A stretch of 54,264 nt of DNA, taken from Siccirubricoccus deserti (lineage in GTDB: Bacteria > Pseudomonadota > Alphaproteobacteria > Acetobacterales > Acetobacteraceae). A program made the position numbers and the translations under genes. This document shows, in pieces, positions 27,664-36,413 of this stretch (position 1 is the stretch's first letter; each line of letters begins with the position of its first letter). A model generated the notes under the pieces. The model was given only the letters and a program-made list of their open reading frames with translations, searched no databases and was not told where the DNA came from. Location of the stretch: positions 1 to 54,264 of the forward strand of contig NZ_JACOMF010000033.1 in assembly GCF_014283215.1 (NCBI RefSeq), in the 5' to 3' direction.

Positions 27664-27739
27664 TGGTGCCCAGGGGCGGAATCGAACCACCGACACTGCG
27701 ATTTTCAGTCGCATGCTCTACCAACTGAGCTACCTGGGC
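27664..27739 (-). tRNA. tRNA-Phe (GAA)
   Basis: On the minus strand a 76-base cloverleaf with encoded CCA runs from 27739 to 27664. The acceptor is GCCCAGG paired with CCTGGGC. The D arm is GCTC/GAGC, and the anticodon stem TGCGA/TCGCA holds the loop CTGAAAA, anticodon GAA. The T arm is GGTGG-TTCGATT-CCGCC. All stems pair perfectly. It lies 87 bases after the yacG stop on the same strand. I looked for a repeated 3' end that would mark an integrated element and saw none in the window. Confidence 0.96.
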
Positions 27740-27826
27740 CCATCGCTGCGCCGTTGCAGGCGCCGGCAGAGGGGGCGGGAGATAGCCGAAGCCTGGGTCA
27801 CTGTCCACCCGCCCCCGGTCGTGAAT

Positions 27827-28033
27827 TCAATGAATCTCCTCCTCGTCGGGCCGGTCGGCCGGCGGGCCAGGCACTGCGTAATCCTCGGCCAGCCAGCGAC
27901 CGAGATCGACCTGCCGGCAGCGTGCCGAGCAGAAGGGCCGGAAGCGGCCCTCGGGGTCGCTGCGCTCCAGCAGCTTGCCGCACACCGGGCACGGGCGACG
28001 GGGCCTGATCCGGGGTGTCGCCTCATCCGCCAT
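27827..28033 (-). CDS. yacG: Zinc-binding DNA gyrase inhibitor YacG
   Basis: A 68-residue protein with the YacG zinc site C-x2-C-x16-C-x3-C: Cys15 and Cys18 (PCPVCGK), Cys35 and Cys39 (FCSARCRQVDLGRW). The residues after the last cysteine and the acidic C-terminal tail are also typical. YacG binds GyrB and inhibits its activity. The ATG at 28031-28033 lies within the end of the ribonuclease gene (11-base overlap). The tight maf-rng-yacG order is conserved in Rhodospirillales and supports the identification. Confidence 0.93.
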   Translation of the reverse strand: MADEATPRIRPRRPCPVCGKLLERSDPEGRFRPFCSARCRQVDLGRWLAEDYAVPGPPADRPDEEEIH

Positions 28034-29165
28034 GCCGGACCTCCTCGATGCTCCAATCCGCCTCCGAACGCGCCGACTCCGGTCGTAGCTGCAGCGGGTG
28101 CGCCAGCGCCTCCGCCGCCGCATCGAGCGCCCCCGGCAGGGCCGCCAGCGCCGCCAGCACCGCCGGCGCCGCATGCAGCGCCAGCCGCCGTCCGGGTGCC
28201 GAAGCCGCCTCCCGCACCACCTGGCGCAGCGCCGCCAGCCCGGGGGTGAGAGGCCCGGCGAGCACCTCATGCAGCGGCGGGTGCACCCGCTGGCGGAGAA
28301 TCTCGAACAGCCCAAGCGGCCCGAGGCCGAGCAGCCGCGCCAGCCCGTCCGGCGCTAGCGCCGCAGCCAGCGGCTCGGCCAGCGGCGCCCGCTGCTTCAC
28401 CGTCAGCCCGGCCAGGTCGAGCAGGATCGGCCCGGCCAGCCGGCGCAGCCGGATCTGCCGCGCCACCTCGGCCAGTGCCACCAGGTTCAGCCGCCGCTGC
28501 GCCTCCCGGTCGGCGCCGGCGGCCAGCGGCCCGGCATCGACATCGATGGCGACCAGCGCCGGCGTCGGATGGATCAACAGCCGTCCGCCGCCAAGCAGCG
28601 GTACCTCCCGCTCCGCCAGTGCGGCGAATTCGGCTTCCAGCGCGGCGTCGAAGACCGGCCCCGGACTGAAGGCCACCCGCTCCGCCCCCAGCGCGGCGCG
28701 CAGCCGGGCGGCAAGCGCGGCGCCGTCACAGACTACCGCCGCCGTCGGCTGCGCCCGCGCCAGCCGCAACGCCGCCTCCGGCCCGCGCGCCAACAGCCGC
28801 GGCGCGCCCTCCGGCGCGGCGGCGGCCAGCGCCGCCTCGGCCGCAGTGAGCCGGGCAGAGACGCGCGGCCCTTTCCCCCCCTGTGCCGCGCGGGTGACCC
28901 GCACCGGCAGGATCATGCCCTCGGAGACCTTCTGCCGCCGCACCGCCGTCTCACCATCCGGCAGGAAGCCGGTCTCGCCGCCGGCCAGCGCCAGGAAGGC
29001 TCCGGCCATGGCGGGTGCCACCGCCGAGACACGGGCGCGATGCAGGTCGCCGACGCCATCGGGCCGCGCCGGGCGCTCCACCCAGGCTTCCTCCAGCCGG
29101 TCGCCGCGCAATAGTGCCACCCGGATCTCGCCCGGGGAGGCGCTGGCCAGGATGCGCAGGGTCAA
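28023..29165 (-). CDS. Short ribonuclease E/G family protein without the zinc-link motif
   Basis: About 380 residues. An S1-like OB segment ('FLPDGE...EGMILPVRVTRAAQGGKGPRVSARL') lies near 57-100. The DNase I-like catalytic part keeps both metal-binding aspartates, in 'ALVAIDVDAGP' (about 205) and 'PILLDLAGL' (about 248). The Asn of the usual IDVNS is replaced by Asp, and the CPxCxG zinc-link of RNase E/G is missing. It is shorter than E. coli RNase G (489). No ATG or GTG fits the N-terminus. The TTG at 29165, overlapping the maf stop as TTGA and reading TLRILASASPGEIRVALL, is the best start. It likely acts on RNA, but its oligomeric state may differ from RNase G. Confidence 0.85.
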   Translation of the reverse strand: MTLRILASASPGEIRVALLRGDRLEEAWVERPARPDGVGDLHRARVSAVAPAMAGAFLALAGGETGFLPDGETAVRRQKVSEGMILPVRVTRAAQGGKGPRVSARLTAAEAALAAAAPEGAPRLLARGPEAALRLARAQPTAAVVCDGAALAARLRAALGAERVAFSPGPVFDAALEAEFAALAEREVPLLGGGRLLIHPTPALVAIDVDAGPLAAGADREAQRRLNLVALAEVARQIRLRRLAGPILLDLAGLTVKQRAPLAEPLAAALAPDGLARLLGLGPLGLFEILRQRVHPPLHEVLAGPLTPGLAALRQVVREAASAPGRRLALHAAPAVLAALAALPGALDAAAEALAHPLQLRPESARSEADWSIEEVRHGG

Positions 29166-29803
29166 GGCCGCAGCCAGCCCACCCCCCGCAGCAGCTGCGC
29201 CGTCTCGAACAGCGGCAGGCCGATGACGTTGGAATGGGACCCCGCGAGGAAGCGCACGAAGGCTTCCGCCCTGCCCTGGATGGCGTAACCGCCGGCCTTG
29301 CCATGCCATTCGCCGCCGGCCAGGTAGTCGGCGATCTGCGCCTCGGTCAGCCGCTGGAAGGTCAGGATGGTGTCGACCAGCCGAGTGCTGCGCCTTCCGC
29401 CCGGCGCGACCAGCACCACCCCGGTGTATACATGGTGACGGCGGCCGGAGAGCAGTTCGAGGCATTGCCGCGCCTCCGCCTCGGTCTCCGCCTTGGGCAG
29501 GATGCGGCGGCCGACGCCAACCACGGTATCCGCCGCCAGCACCAGCGCACCGGGGGCCTGCGCGGCAACCGCGGCCGCCTTCTCCGCCGCCAGCCGTGCC
29601 GCGAGCAGCCGGGGCAGCTCCGCCTTGCCGGGGGTCTCGTCGACCTCCGCCGGCAGCACCCGGTCCGGCACCACACCGAGCCGGGCCAGCAGGGCGAGCC
29701 GCCGCGGGCTGGCCGAGGCCAGCACCAGCGGCGGGCGATCCGCCGCGCCGGCGCTCAGGGCCGGTGGCGCGCCGCCCGCCTCAGTGGAATCGGCCAACTG
29801 CAC
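29162..29803 (-). CDS. maf: Maf-family nucleotide pyrophosphatase
   Basis: A 213-residue Maf/YhdE-like enzyme, which hydrolyses non-canonical or pyrimidine nucleoside triphosphates to monophosphates. The hallmark 'LVLASASPRRLALLARLG' is at about residue 26, preceded by a non-conserved 22-residue N-terminal extension. 'AADTVVGVGRRILPK', 'LSGRRHHVYTGV' and the C-terminal 'GGYAIQGRAEAFVRFLAGSHSNVIGLPL' are all present. It lies 39 bases after infA, as in many alphaproteobacteria. A start further in would remove the extension, but no better ribosome site is apparent. Confidence 0.94.
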   Translation of the reverse strand: MQLADSTEAGGAPPALSAGAADRPPLVLASASPRRLALLARLGVVPDRVLPAEVDETPGKAELPRLLAARLAAEKAAAVAAQAPGALVLAADTVVGVGRRILPKAETEAEARQCLELLSGRRHHVYTGVVLVAPGGRRSTRLVDTILTFQRLTEAQIADYLAGGEWHGKAGGYAIQGRAEAFVRFLAGSHSNVIGLPLFETAQLLRGVGWLRP

Positions 29804-29842
29804 GGTCCACCGCCCATGTCGCTCGCAACGGCCAGGCGCGCG

Positions 29843-30061
29843 TCACTTGAAGCGGAAGGTGATGCGACCCTTGGTCAGGTCGTAGGGCGTCATCTCGACA
29901 TTCACCCGGTCGCCGGCCAGCACGCGGATGCGGTTCTTGCGCATCTTCCCGCTGGTATGAGCCAGCACCATGTGTTCGTTGTCGAGCTTCACCCGGAACA
30001 TGGCATTGGGCAGCAGTTCCACGACGGTGCCGCTGAACTCGATCATATCCTCTTTGGACAT
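29843..30061 (-). CDS. infA: Translation initiation factor IF-1
   Basis: Exactly 72 residues, the standard IF-1 length: [20 protein letters not shown], then the OB-fold with '[19 protein letters not shown]' and '[14 protein letters not shown]'. IF-1 occupies the ribosomal A site during initiation and is essential. It starts a new unit after the hisD hairpins and precedes maf. Confidence 0.98.
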   Translation of the reverse strand: MSKEDMIEFSGTVVELLPNAMFRVKLDNEHMVLAHTSGKMRKNRIRVLAGDRVNVEMTPYDLTKGRITFRFK

Positions 30062-30179
30062 CAGGTAACCTTGCTGTGCGCGGTGCGCAGCCGCCAGACC
30101 GGCGCTGCGCCGGGCGCAGCAGGCAAGGCATGGGGCAGCACGCGCCGGGGGGATTGACTTGGCGGCGGCAAGATGATCG

Positions 30180-30222
30180 CCGGGCGGCGCCCGGTCAAGG
30201 ACACTGGCCGGGCAGCGCCCGG
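30180..30222. repeat. Tandem 15-base palindromes after hisD (CCGGGC-RGC-GCCCGG)
   Basis: Two near-identical palindromes, CCGGGC-GGC-GCCCGG (30180-30194) and CCGGGC-AGC-GCCCGG (30208-30222), repeat with a 28-base period. The second ends one base before the hisD stop codon (30224-30226 on the minus strand). Either can form a 6-base stem with a 3-base loop, on both strands. They separate hisD from infA and probably attenuate or end the hisD transcript. Confidence 0.55.
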
Positions 30223-30223
30223 T

Positions 30224-31522
30224 TCAGCCGGCGGGTGGCAGCCGCAGCGCCACGCTGCGGCCATGGGCATGCAGCCCCTCGGCCTCGGCCAGGGCGACCG
30301 CCGCCGGGCCGATGGCGGCGAGGCCGGCGGCGCTGGCCTCCACCCAGGTGGTGCGCTTGAGGAAGTCGAACACCGAGAGCCCGGAGGCGAAGCGGGCGGT
30401 GCGGCCGGTCGGCAAGACGTGATTGGGCCCGGCGACGTAGTCGCCCAGCGCCTCCGGGCACCAGCGGCCGAGGAAGGCGGCGCCGGCGTGGCGGATCTCG
30501 CGCAGCGCGGCGGCAGGCTCCGGCAGCATCAACTGCAGATGCTCGGGGGCCAGCCGGTTGGTCAGGGCGAAGGCCTCGGGCCAAGCGCGCACCAGGATGA
30601 TGGCGCCATGCCGCCGCCAGCTCTCCCCGGCGATGGCGCCGCGCGGCAGGCTGGCCAGTTCGGCATCGACGGCGGCGGCGACGGCATCGGCGAAGCCGGC
30701 ATCGTCGGTGATCAGGATCGCCTGAGCGCTTTCATCGTGCTCGGCCTGGGCCAGCAGATCGACCGCCACATGACGCGGGTCGTTCGTCGCATCCGCCAGC
30801 ACCACCACTTCGGAGGGGCCGGCGATGGAATCGATGCCGACCCGGCCGAACACCTGGCGCTTCGCCTCGGCCACATAGGCATTGCCGGGGCCGACGATGC
30901 GGTCGACCGGGGCGATGGAGGCGGTGCCCCAGGCCAGGGCGGCCACCGCCTGGGCGCCGCCGATGCGGTAGACCTCGGTCACCCCGGCGCGCTGCGCCGC
31001 CGCCAGCACCAGCGGGTTGAGCGCGCCGCCCGGCGCCGGCACCACCATGGCGATGCGGCCGACGCCGGCGACCCGCGCCGGCAGCGCATTCATCAGCACC
31101 GAGGAGGGATAGGCCGCCTTCCCGCCCGGCACGTAGAGCCCGACCGCATCCAGCGCGGTCCAACGCATCCCGAGGGTCAGCCCGGCAGGATCGGGCACCA
31201 CCAGATCCTCGGGCTTCTGCGCCGCGTGGAAGCGTTCGATGCGGCTGGCGGCGAGGTCGAGGGCTTTCAGCAGCCCGGGCGCGATGCCGGCGGTCGCAGC
31301 GGCGATCTCCTCCGCGCTGACCTTCAGGGCCCCGACCCCGGCGGGTGTCCACCCATCGAAGCGGGCGGTGCAGTCGAGCAGCGCGGCATCGCCCCGCGCC
31401 CGCACCGCGGCGATGATCTCGGCAACGGCGGCATCCACCCGCGCCGTCGTCTCCCGCGCCTGGTCGAGCAGCGCGGCGAAGCCGGCCTCGAACTCCGCTG
31501 TCCGCGCGTCGAGCCGCATCAT
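30224..31522 (-). CDS. hisD: Histidinol dehydrogenase
   Basis: A 432-residue NAD-dependent enzyme that oxidises histidinol to histidine, the last two steps of the pathway. The family signature 'IDSIAGPSEVVVLADATNDPRHVAVDLLAQAEHDESAQAILIT' covers residues about 230-272 and includes the zinc ligands Gln and His. 'RWTALDAVGLYVPGGKAAYPSSVLMN' and 'GPNHVLPTGRTARF' are also clear. Full length. The start may be either codon of the ATGATG pair. It follows hisG by 37 bases. Confidence 0.97.
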   Translation of the reverse strand: MMRLDARTAEFEAGFAALLDQARETTARVDAAVAEIIAAVRARGDAALLDCTARFDGWTPAGVGALKVSAEEIAAATAGIAPGLLKALDLAASRIERFHAAQKPEDLVVPDPAGLTLGMRWTALDAVGLYVPGGKAAYPSSVLMNALPARVAGVGRIAMVVPAPGGALNPLVLAAAQRAGVTEVYRIGGAQAVAALAWGTASIAPVDRIVGPGNAYVAEAKRQVFGRVGIDSIAGPSEVVVLADATNDPRHVAVDLLAQAEHDESAQAILITDDAGFADAVAAAVDAELASLPRGAIAGESWRRHGAIILVRAWPEAFALTNRLAPEHLQLMLPEPAAALREIRHAGAAFLGRWCPEALGDYVAGPNHVLPTGRTARFASGLSVFDFLKRTTWVEASAAGLAAIGPAAVALAEAEGLHAHGRSVALRLPPAG

Positions 31523-31559
31523 GGCGTGGAACCGGCCCGCAGGATGAAGCCGCTCCGAC

Positions 31560-32300
31560 TCACGTCCCGCTCCTCGCGCCTGCGGCGCTGCGGGGCTCCG
31601 CGATCGAATCGGCCAACGCCGCGCGGAACCGCGCGATCCAGCCGCTGATCACCTCCGGCCGGGTCTTCAGCGCGGTGCGGTTGACGATGAGGCGGGAGGT
31701 GACCTTGGCGATCACCTCCGTCTCAATCAGCCCATTCGCCTTCAGCGTGCTGCCGGTCTGCACCAGATCGACGATCACCCGCGCCAGGCCGAGCGAAGGC
31801 GCCAGCTCCATCGCACCGTTCAGATGCACCACCTCGGCCTGCACCCCGCGCGCCGCGTAATGCCGCTGCGCCACATTGGGGTATTTGCTGGCGACGGCGA
31901 TGCGCGACCAGCGGCTCGGCTCGTCCCGACCTGCGGTCGCGGCCGGCTCCGCCACGCTGATCCGGCACTTGCCGATGCCGAGGTCGAGCGGCGCGTAGAT
32001 CTCCGGATAGTCGAATTCCATCAGCACATCGGCGCCGCAGACACCGATATGCGCGGCGCCGTGGGCAACGAAGGTGGCCACGTCGAAGGGCCGCACCCGC
32101 ACCACGTCAAGCGCCGGGTCGCTGGTCTCGAAGCGCAGCCGGCGGCTGTCCTCGTCAATGTAGTCGGCGGCGGGCTGGATGCCGGCACGGGCCAGAAGCG
32201 GGCCCAGCTCCGCGAGGATGCGGCCCTTCGGCACCGCGAGGATGATCGGCGCCGTGTCGTCGGCAGCGGCCCCGGTGGGGTTGGCGATCGGCAGATCCAT
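31560..32300 (-). CDS. hisG: ATP phosphoribosyltransferase, short form
   Basis: A 246-residue HisG of the short type, which makes the first committed compound of histidine synthesis. It has 'AVPKGRILAELGPLL' near residue 23, 'FDVATFVAHGAAHIGVCGADVLME' and the PRPP-binding 'GLARVIVDLVQTGSTLKANGL' near 172-192. It lacks the regulatory ACT-like domain, so it should need HisZ, which is not in the window. An N-terminal extension of about 18 residues is not conserved. It starts two bases after the murA stop. Confidence 0.96.
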   Translation of the reverse strand: MDLPIANPTGAAADDTAPIILAVPKGRILAELGPLLARAGIQPAADYIDEDSRRLRFETSDPALDVVRVRPFDVATFVAHGAAHIGVCGADVLMEFDYPEIYAPLDLGIGKCRISVAEPAATAGRDEPSRWSRIAVASKYPNVAQRHYAARGVQAEVVHLNGAMELAPSLGLARVIVDLVQTGSTLKANGLIETEVIAKVTSRLIVNRTALKTRPEVISGWIARFRAALADSIAEPRSAAGARSGT

Positions 32301-32302
32301 GC

Positions 32303-33562
32303 TCAGCCCGGTATCCGTTCGATGTCGGCGCCCACGGCGGCGAGTTTCGCCTCCACCCGCTCATAGCCGCGGTCGAGGTGGTAGACGCGGTTGACGATGG
32401 TCTCGCCCTCGGCGGCGAGGCCGGCCAGGATGAGCGAGACCGAGGCGCGCAGGTCGGTCGCCATCACCGGCGCGCCGGACAGCTTCGGCACGCCGCGGAC
32501 GATGGCCGAGGCGCCGTGGTAATTGATCCGGGCGCCCATGCGCATCAGCTCGGGAACATGCATGAAGCGGTTCTCGAAGATGGTCTCGGTGATCATGCTG
32601 GCGCCGTCGGCGATGCTCATCAGCGCCATGAATTGCGCCTGCATGTCGGTAGCAAAGCCGGGGAAGGTCTCGGTCTGCACATCGACGCCATGCAGCCCGT
32701 TCAACCGGGTGACGCGCAGCCCCTTGTGTTCCTCGGCCAGCCCGACCCCGGCCTCCCGCAGCACCCGCGCGACCGCGCCAAGGTGCTCCAGCCGGGCGCC
32801 TTCCAGCAGCAGCTCGCCGCCGGTGATCGCCGCGGCACAGGCATAGGTGCCGGCCTCGATCCGGTCGGCCAGCACCCGGTGGGTCGCCGCCGCCAGCGAA
32901 TCGACGCCCTGGACATGCAGCCGGCCGGTGCCGATGCCCTCGATCCGCGCGCCCATGCGCATCAGGCAGAGCGCGAGGTCCTCGATCTCCGGCTCGCGGG
33001 CGGCATTGACCAGCTCGCTCTCGCCCCTGGCCAGGACGGCGGCCAGCAGCAGGTTCTCGGTGGCGCCGACGCTGACCGAGGGAAACAGGATGCGGGCGCC
33101 GCGCAGGCCGCCGGCCGGGGCGCGGGCCTCGATGTAGCCGCCTTCCAGGTCGATGGTGGCACCCATCGCCTCCAGGCCTTTCAGATGCAGATCGACGGGC
33201 CTTGTGCCGATGGCGCAGCCGCCCGGCAGCGAGACCCGCGCCTGGCCGTAGCGCGCCAGCAGCGGCCCGAGCACCAGCACCGAGGCGCGCATCTTGCGGA
33301 CGATGTCATAGGGCGCCTCGAGGCTGGCGGCCGCGCCGCTCAGGCTCACGCGGCCGGCCGTGCGGTCACGGTCCACCACCACCCCGTGCTGCGCCAGCAG
33401 CGCCGCCATGGTGGCGGTATCGGCCAGGTCGGGCACGTTGGTCAGGGTCAGCGGCCCACCGAGCAGCGCCGCCGGCATCAGCGCCAGCACGGCATTCTTG
33501 GCGCCGGAGATCGGTACGCTGCCGGAGAGCCGACGGCCGCCACGGATGCGGATGCGGTCCAT
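32303..33562 (-). CDS. murA: UDP-N-acetylglucosamine 1-carboxyvinyltransferase
   Basis: A 419-residue MurA, the first step of peptidoglycan precursor synthesis. The active-site cysteine is at 116 in '[18 protein letters not shown]', the fosfomycin-sensitive form. The N-terminal '[21 protein letters not shown]' and the '[16 protein letters not shown]' block are conserved. The ATG at 33560-33562 is chosen because it opens the conserved domain; the frame upstream is spurious. It is preceded by dcd (8-base gap) and followed by hisG. Confidence 0.97.
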   Translation of the reverse strand: MDRIRIRGGRRLSGSVPISGAKNAVLALMPAALLGGPLTLTNVPDLADTATMAALLAQHGVVVDRDRTAGRVSLSGAAASLEAPYDIVRKMRASVLVLGPLLARYGQARVSLPGGCAIGTRPVDLHLKGLEAMGATIDLEGGYIEARAPAGGLRGARILFPSVSVGATENLLLAAVLARGESELVNAAREPEIEDLALCLMRMGARIEGIGTGRLHVQGVDSLAAATHRVLADRIEAGTYACAAAITGGELLLEGARLEHLGAVARVLREAGVGLAEEHKGLRVTRLNGLHGVDVQTETFPGFATDMQAQFMALMSIADGASMITETIFENRFMHVPELMRMGARINYHGASAIVRGVPKLSGAPVMATDLRASVSLILAGLAAEGETIVNRVYHLDRGYERVEAKLAAVGADIERIPG

Positions 33563-33570
33563 GCGGCCCC

Positions 33571-34125
33571 TTACAGCTTCGGCAGCGCGACGCCGCGCTG
33601 GTGCATGTACTTGCCTGCCCGGTCGGCGTAGCTCACCTCGGGCGCCGAGGCGCCCTGCAGGAACAGGAACTGGCAGATGCCTTCGTTGGCATAGATGCGC
33701 GCCGGCAGCGGGGTGGTGTTGCTGATCTCGATCGTCACCTGGCCTTCCCATTCCGGCTCCAGCGGGGTGACGTTCACGATCAGGCCGCAGCGGGCATAGG
33801 TGGATTTGCCGAGGCAGATCACCAGGATGTCGCGCGGGATGCGGAAATACTCCACCGTATGCGCCAGCACGAAGCTGTTGGGCGGGACGATGCAGGTTTC
33901 ACCGCGCCGGGTGACGAAGCTGTCCTCGGCGAAATGCTTCGGATCGACCAGGGCATTGTCGACGTTGGTGAAGACCTTGAATTCATCGGCCACCCGGGCG
34001 TCGTAGCCGTAGGAGGACAGGCCGAAGCTGATGGTGCCCTCGCGACGCTGGCTTTCGACAAAGGGTTCGATCATGCCATGATCGGCCGCCATTCGGCGGA
34101 TCCAGTGGTCGGGCATGATCGACAT
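33571..34125 (-). CDS. dcd: dCTP deaminase
   Basis: A 184-residue Dcd, which converts dCTP to dUTP for thymidylate synthesis. It opens [19 protein letters not shown]. The active-site region '[18 protein letters not shown]', '[24 protein letters not shown]' (with the catalytic Glu following in QVTIEISN) and the C-terminal '[14 protein letters not shown]' are all present. The ATG at 34125 gives the usual family length; an upstream in-frame start adds 17 unconserved residues. It is the first gene of the dcd-murA-hisG-hisD block. Confidence 0.97.
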   Translation of the reverse strand: MSIMPDHWIRRMAADHGMIEPFVESQRREGTISFGLSSYGYDARVADEFKVFTNVDNALVDPKHFAEDSFVTRRGETCIVPPNSFVLAHTVEYFRIPRDILVICLGKSTYARCGLIVNVTPLEPEWEGQVTIEISNTTPLPARIYANEGICQFLFLQGASAPEVSYADRAGKYMHQRGVALPKL

Positions 34126-34275
34126 GGCGGCAGCTTTCGCGTGGCGGGGTGGCCTCCCCCGGCTGGGCCGCCCCATTACCGCAGCGGCCGAGGCCGGGCA
34201 ACCTTGGCGTGGCCGGGCAGGTGGTTCGCCGGGACATGGCGGCCCTGCGCGGGCCGCTGGCCGCGGCGCGGAAGG

Positions 34276-34452
34276 TCAGCCCGTCCCGGGCCGCCGTGCC
34301 GGTGGCCCGCCGGCCGGCGCCACCGCCTGGCTGTCCTGCCGCGGCATCTCCCTCTCCCGCGCCTGCGCCTTCCGCCGCCGCAGATTGGCCCGCAGCGCCT
34401 GCGCCAGCCGGGTCTCGCGCTCGGATTTTGGGGTGGTGGGGGGCTTGGGCAT
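34276..34452 (-). CDS. Small basic protein with an Arg/Lys-rich helix, unknown function
   Basis: A 58-residue protein with the core RLAQALRANLRRRKAQARER, a strongly basic amphipathic helix. I recall short proteins with the same 'LRANLRRRKAQ' core in many alphaproteobacteria; their function is unknown. The ATG at 34450-34452 is used; a GTG nine bases upstream would add three residues. Ser/Pro/Gly-rich ends flank the helix. It stands between dcd and the divergent acyltransferase-like gene, with no clear operon partner. Confidence 0.6.
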   Translation of the reverse strand: MPKPPTTPKSERETRLAQALRANLRRRKAQAREREMPRQDSQAVAPAGGPPARRPGTG

Positions 34453-34567
34453 GGGGGCCACAGGCTGTGCCCGGCCGGGCGCCGCGTCAACCGCGACGCC
34501 AGCGCAACCGTGATGCGGCCAAGCCCGCCGGTGGCGCTATCTCCGTTGCCATGCCGCAGGGTATTGC

Positions 34568-35323
34568 ATGAGAGGCCGGTCCATCCCGCTGTCGCTGCCA
34601 CGGCGGCTGGCGACCGAATTCTCCTATGCCGCGCGCCGGGTGCCGCGGGCGACCCTCTCCGCCCGGCTCACCCTCGGCCCGCTGGTCGCCGCCCGGCGCT
34701 TGGTCGACGAACGCCCCCCCTGGTCAGCGATCTTCGCCCGCGCCTTCGCCCTGGCCGCCGAGGAGATGCCGATCCTCCGCCGCGGTTATGTCCAGCTGCC
34801 CTGGCCACGGCTGGTGGAATGGCCGACCAGCGTCGCCTGCGTGGTGGTGGAGCGCGACTGGGGTGGCGAGCCGGCGTTGTTCTTCCTCCGCATCAAGGAC
34901 CCTGCCGGGCTCGGCCTGACCGCGATCGCCGCCCGGGTGCGGGAGGCGAAGACCGCCCCGGTCGAGAGCCTGCGCGAGAATTGCCGGGCGCTGCGGCTGG
35001 CGCGGCTGCCCTGGCCGCTCCGCCGGGGGCTGTTCTGGCTCGGCCTCAACCTCGGGCGGCAGCTGCCGAACTGGTACGGCAGCTTCGGCGTCTCGGTGCT
35101 GGGGGCGGAGCGGGTGGCGATCTCCTCGGTGGTGGCGCCCTGGCCGTGTTTCCTCAACTACGGCCCGATCGGACCGGATGGGGTGGTGGAGGTGTATCTC
35201 TCCTTCGACCACCGGGTCATGGACGGCATGGCCGGCGCCCGGGCGATCCAGGCGCTGGAGCGGATGCTGCACGGGCCGCTGCTGGCGGAACTGCGGGCGC
35301 TGGCGACCCGGGCGGCGGCGTGA
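34568..35323 (+). CDS. Stand-alone acyltransferase domain of the 2-oxoacid dehydrogenase E2 / chloramphenicol acetyltransferase fold
   Basis: A 251-residue protein with the CAT-like fold. The catalytic motif is SFDHRVMDGMAGA near residues 212-224, with His215 and Asp219 in the HRxxDG arrangement. The lipoyl and E1/E3-binding domains of true E2 subunits are absent, and no E1 or E3 gene is near. It is thus a free acyltransferase-like protein, not a pyruvate dehydrogenase core. The N-terminal 'RGRSIPLSLPRRLATEFSYAARRVPRATL' and W-rich middle are not typical of E2. The acyl acceptor is unknown. It is convergent with the following Bug gene (30-base gap). Confidence 0.75.
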   Translation: MRGRSIPLSLPRRLATEFSYAARRVPRATLSARLTLGPLVAARRLVDERPPWSAIFARAFALAAEEMPILRRGYVQLPWPRLVEWPTSVACVVVERDWGGEPALFFLRIKDPAGLGLTAIAARVREAKTAPVESLRENCRALRLARLPWPLRRGLFWLGLNLGRQLPNWYGSFGVSVLGAERVAISSVVAPWPCFLNYGPIGPDGVVEVYLSFDHRVMDGMAGARAIQALERMLHGPLLAELRALATRAAA

Positions 35324-35353
35324 CACCGCCCGAGGCGCGCTCGGTGGCGACGC

Positions 35354-36334
35354 CTATTCCGGCTTCAGCCCGGCCAGCGCCGCCGCTTGCCGCGCCTTGG
35401 CCCGCTCCGCCGCCAGGAAGGCGCCGAAGCCTGCCGGCGTCTGCTCCTCGGCGGTCGAGACCGTCGCCCCGAGCCCCGCAAGCCGGGCCTGCACCGAAGG
35501 CTCGGCCAGTGCCCCGACCAGCGCCGCCCGCAGCGCCTCGGCCACCGCATCGGGGGTGCGGGCCGGCAGCATCAGCCCGCCGAAGCTGAGGGCGGTGAAG
35601 CCCGGCACCCCCGCCTCGGTGAAGGTCGGCACCGCGGGCAGGGGCTGCACGCGCTGCCGCGCCGCCAGCGCCAGGATGCGGGCCTGGCCGGATTGGTGCA
35701 GCGGCAGCGCCGTCGTCAGTTCCAGGAGCGAGCAATCCACCGTGCCGCCCAGCAGGTCCGGCACCAGCGCGCCGCCGCCACGGTAGGGCACATGGGTCAG
35801 CTGGATGCCGGCGGCATGCTGCAGCAGTTCCAGCGTCAGATGCGCCACGCTGCCATTGCCCGGCGTCGCCAGCGAGATGGTGCCGGGCCTCGCCTTGGCC
35901 GCGGCGAGGAATTGCGCCCAATCGGCGCTGGACTGGCGCGGCCCGGCCACCAGCACCAGCGGCACGGTGGCGATCAGCCCGACCGGGCGAAAATCCTTCT
36001 CGGCATCATAGGGCAGCCGGGCCTGCAGCACCGGATTGGCCACCATGGTGCCGCCCGAACCGAGCAGCACGGTGTAGCCATCCGGCGCGGCACGGGCCAC
36101 CGCCTCGGTGCCGATGGTGCCGCCGCCGCCCGGGCGGGCTTCCACCACCACCGGCTTGCCAAGCCGCGCGGTCATCGGCTCGGCGACCGAGCGGGCCATC
36201 ACATCGGTGTTGCCGCCGGCGGCGAAGGGCAGCACCACCCGGATCGGCCGGTCGGGCCAGGCGGCCTGCGCGAGGCCGGGACGCGGCGAAAGCCCGGCTG
36301 CGATCGCAGCCAGGGCAAGGCGGCGGGTAAGCAT
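35354..36334 (-). CDS. Tripartite tricarboxylate transporter substrate-binding protein (Bug family)
   Basis: A 326-residue Bug/TctC protein with a secretion leader (LTRRLALAAIAAGLSPRPGLAQ, ~24 residues). The family blocks 'IRVVLPFAAGGNTDVMARSVAE', 'VVVEARPGGGGTIGTEAVARA', 'ATPGNGSVAHLTLELL' and 'HVPYRGGGALVPDLLGG' are clear. The ATG at 36334 follows GGAGGATCATCC, a good ribosome site, and removes a meaningless upstream extension. No tctAB is present, so it is the second orphan Bug protein of the window. It differs enough from the one at 26420-27406 not to be a recent duplicate. Confidence 0.92.
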   Translation of the reverse strand: MLTRRLALAAIAAGLSPRPGLAQAAWPDRPIRVVLPFAAGGNTDVMARSVAEPMTARLGKPVVVEARPGGGGTIGTEAVARAAPDGYTVLLGSGGTMVANPVLQARLPYDAEKDFRPVGLIATVPLVLVAGPRQSSADWAQFLAAAKARPGTISLATPGNGSVAHLTLELLQHAAGIQLTHVPYRGGGALVPDLLGGTVDCSLLELTTALPLHQSGQARILALAARQRVQPLPAVPTFTEAGVPGFTALSFGGLMLPARTPDAVAEALRAALVGALAEPSVQARLAGLGATVSTAEEQTPAGFGAFLAAERAKARQAAALAGLKPE

Positions 36335-36413
36335 GGATGATCCTCCGGCGGTTCGTTGCCTGGTTGACGCGACATCTAGGATGGGCCAGGAGCGGAACGC
36401 CAGCCCGCCAGCC

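Noticed and set aside
27664-27739. tRNA-Phe as the attachment site of an integrated island.
   Set aside because: No integrase and no direct repeat of the tRNA 3' end could be found in the window.
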